Below are positions 6,958-7,436 of a stretch of DNA of 7,436 nucleotides, piece after piece; position 1 is the stretch's first letter, and the number at the start of each line of letters is the position of its first letter. The DNA comes from Rikenella sp. (GTDB lineage: Bacteria > Bacteroidota > Bacteroidia > Bacteroidales > Rikenellaceae), in contig JAIDFC010000121.1 in NCBI GenBank assembly GCA_029054535.1, forward strand, positions 1-7,436, in the 5' to 3' direction. Below the pieces are notes generated by a model. It searched no databases, had not been told where the DNA came from, and saw only the letters and a program-made list of their open reading frames with translations. Made by a program: the position numbers and the translations under genes.

Positions 6958-6981
6958 GTTCTTTTTGTTCACAAAAAGAAC
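6958..6981. repeat. Right terminal hairpin of the palindromic element
   Basis: GTTCTTTTTG (6958-6967) pairs perfectly with CAAAAAGAAC (6972-6981) around TTCA. A run of seven T residues (6950-6956) precedes it. Its arms share a 9-base core with the central hairpin, so the two hairpins could swap partners. It sits in the same relative place as the hairpin at 6747-6770, with a different stem sequence. Confidence 0.85.
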
Positions 6982-7034
6982 AGTACCCGCACGTAGCCAA
7001 TGACCGATTACAGAAAAACGAACCATTAGATTAT

Positions 7035-7040
7035 AAAGGA
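7035..7040 (+). promoter_or_regulatory. Ribosome binding site of dnaJ
   Basis: AAAGGA ends 7 bases before the ATG at 7048. It is the clearest Shine-Dalgarno-like site in the window and supports that start. No TAnnTTTG promoter is visible between the palindromic element and dnaJ. Confidence 0.55.
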
Positions 7041-7047
7041 ATAAGTA

Positions 7048-7436
7048 ATGGCAGAAAAGCGAGACTATTACGAAGTGTTGGGAGTCAGCCGGGAGGCGAC
7101 CGCGGAAGAGATAAAGAAGGCTTATCGGAAAGCCGCGATCCAGTTTCACCCGGATAAGAATCCGGGCGACAAGAATGCCGAGGAGAAATTCAAGGAGGCG
7201 GCCGAGGCTTACGACGTGTTGAGCAATCCGGACAAGAAGGCCCGGTACGACCAGTTCGGCCATGCGGGGATGGGTGGAGCGGCCGGAGGAGCAGGCGGAT
7301 ACGGAGGCTTCGGCGGCGAGTATGGCGGGTTCACGATGGAGGATATTTTCTCGCGGTTCGGCGATATTTTCGGCGGCGGTCGGTTCGGCGGGTTCAGTGC
7401 TGGGGGAGGATATGGCGGCGGGAAGCCGGTCAATCG
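7048..7436 (+). CDS. dnaJ: Chaperone DnaJ, 5' part only
   Basis: Co-chaperone that delivers unfolded clients to DnaK and stimulates its ATPase through the J domain. The window shows 129 codons from the ATG at 7048 to the right edge with no stop. The J domain spans residues 5 to about 70: DYYEVLGVSREATAEEIKKA, the essential HPD at 34-36, then KFKEAAEAYDVLSNPDKKAR. A Gly/Phe-rich linker follows from about residue 74, with MEDIFSRFGDIFGGG at 97-111, typical of true DnaJ rather than of small J proteins. The zinc-finger (CxxCxGxG) and client-binding domains lie outside the window. It follows grpE in the same direction. Because I see no promoter directly before it, it may depend on readthrough from grpE across the structured element. 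Confidence 0.95.
   Translation, partial: MAEKRDYYEVLGVSREATAEEIKKAYRKAAIQFHPDKNPGDKNAEEKFKEAAEAYDVLSNPDKKARYDQFGHAGMGGAAGGAGGYGGFGGEYGGFTMEDIFSRFGDIFGGGRFGGFSAGGGYGGGKPVN

Larger units (their letters stand above)
6729..7000. repeat. 272-bp imperfect palindromic repeat element (two modules in inverted orientation)
   Basis: Bounded by TTGGCTAC (6729-6736) and GTAGCCAA (6993-7000). Read inward from each end, both halves have the same order of parts: TTGGCTAC, a spacer ending GG-(A/T)-ACTG, a hairpin with a T5/A5 core, CCAAAAA then CTT, a small GC hairpin, GGGTGGGG, TTCTTTTTG, and GCGCGCC or GGCGCGCC at the centre. The halves differ in sequence and length, so they are diverged copies. The element nearly fills the grpE-dnaJ gap. 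No transposase frame is inside and no clear target-site duplication flanks it. It resembles paired extragenic palindromes or a small non-autonomous element. I cannot assign it to a named family. Confidence 0.75.

Noticed and set aside
6817..7263. 148-codon minus-strand frame across the repeat element and the start of dnaJ
   Set aside because: It crosses palindromic intergenic DNA and runs antisense to the conserved J domain. No recognisable protein features.

Overview
The window looks like chromosomal DNA from a high-GC member of the Bacteroidales. An Alistipes-like genus is my best guess, by inference only. The clues are two promoters matching the Bacteroidetes consensus (TTG, about 18-19 bases, TAnnTTTG), a tRNA gene with no encoded CCA, a Bacteroides-type tyrosine recombinase, and GC-rich housekeeping genes with close relatives across the Bacteroidetes.

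Left part (1-900, minus strand): the first 228 codons of a tyrosine recombinase run off the left edge. It starts 93 bases beyond the 3' end of an intact tRNA-Phe(GAA) gene, which has its own promoter and an intrinsic terminator. This is the usual layout of an integrative element inserted at a tRNA 3' end, with the element continuing leftward out of view. Its base composition is clearly more AT-rich than the genes to the right. From 901 to 1147 I see no gene, only one perfect 8-bp hairpin.

Middle (1148-6031, plus strand): a full-length cobalamin-dependent methionine synthase (metH) with its own promoter. The -7 box of that promoter covers the upstream GTG and so argues for the ATG at 1194 as start. 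After a 104-base gap containing an inverted repeat comes a GT4-like glycosyltransferase of unknown substrate with an atypical EX7E region.

Right part (6085-7436, plus strand): grpE and the start of dnaJ, the co-chaperone and nucleotide-exchange partners of DnaK. They are separated by 381 bases, most of it a 272-bp imperfect palindrome (6729-7000). It is built from two diverged copies of one module facing each other, bounded by TTGGCTAC/GTAGCCAA and containing at least four strong hairpins. This is the most unusual thing in the window. The hairpin near each end keeps its pairing although its stem sequence differs between the copies, which suggests that the structure itself is conserved.

The protein genes to the right of the tRNA all read rightward, but metH (one-carbon/methionine metabolism), the glycosyltransferase (glycan synthesis) and grpE-dnaJ (protein folding) do not form one pathway. 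They look like neighbouring transcription units.
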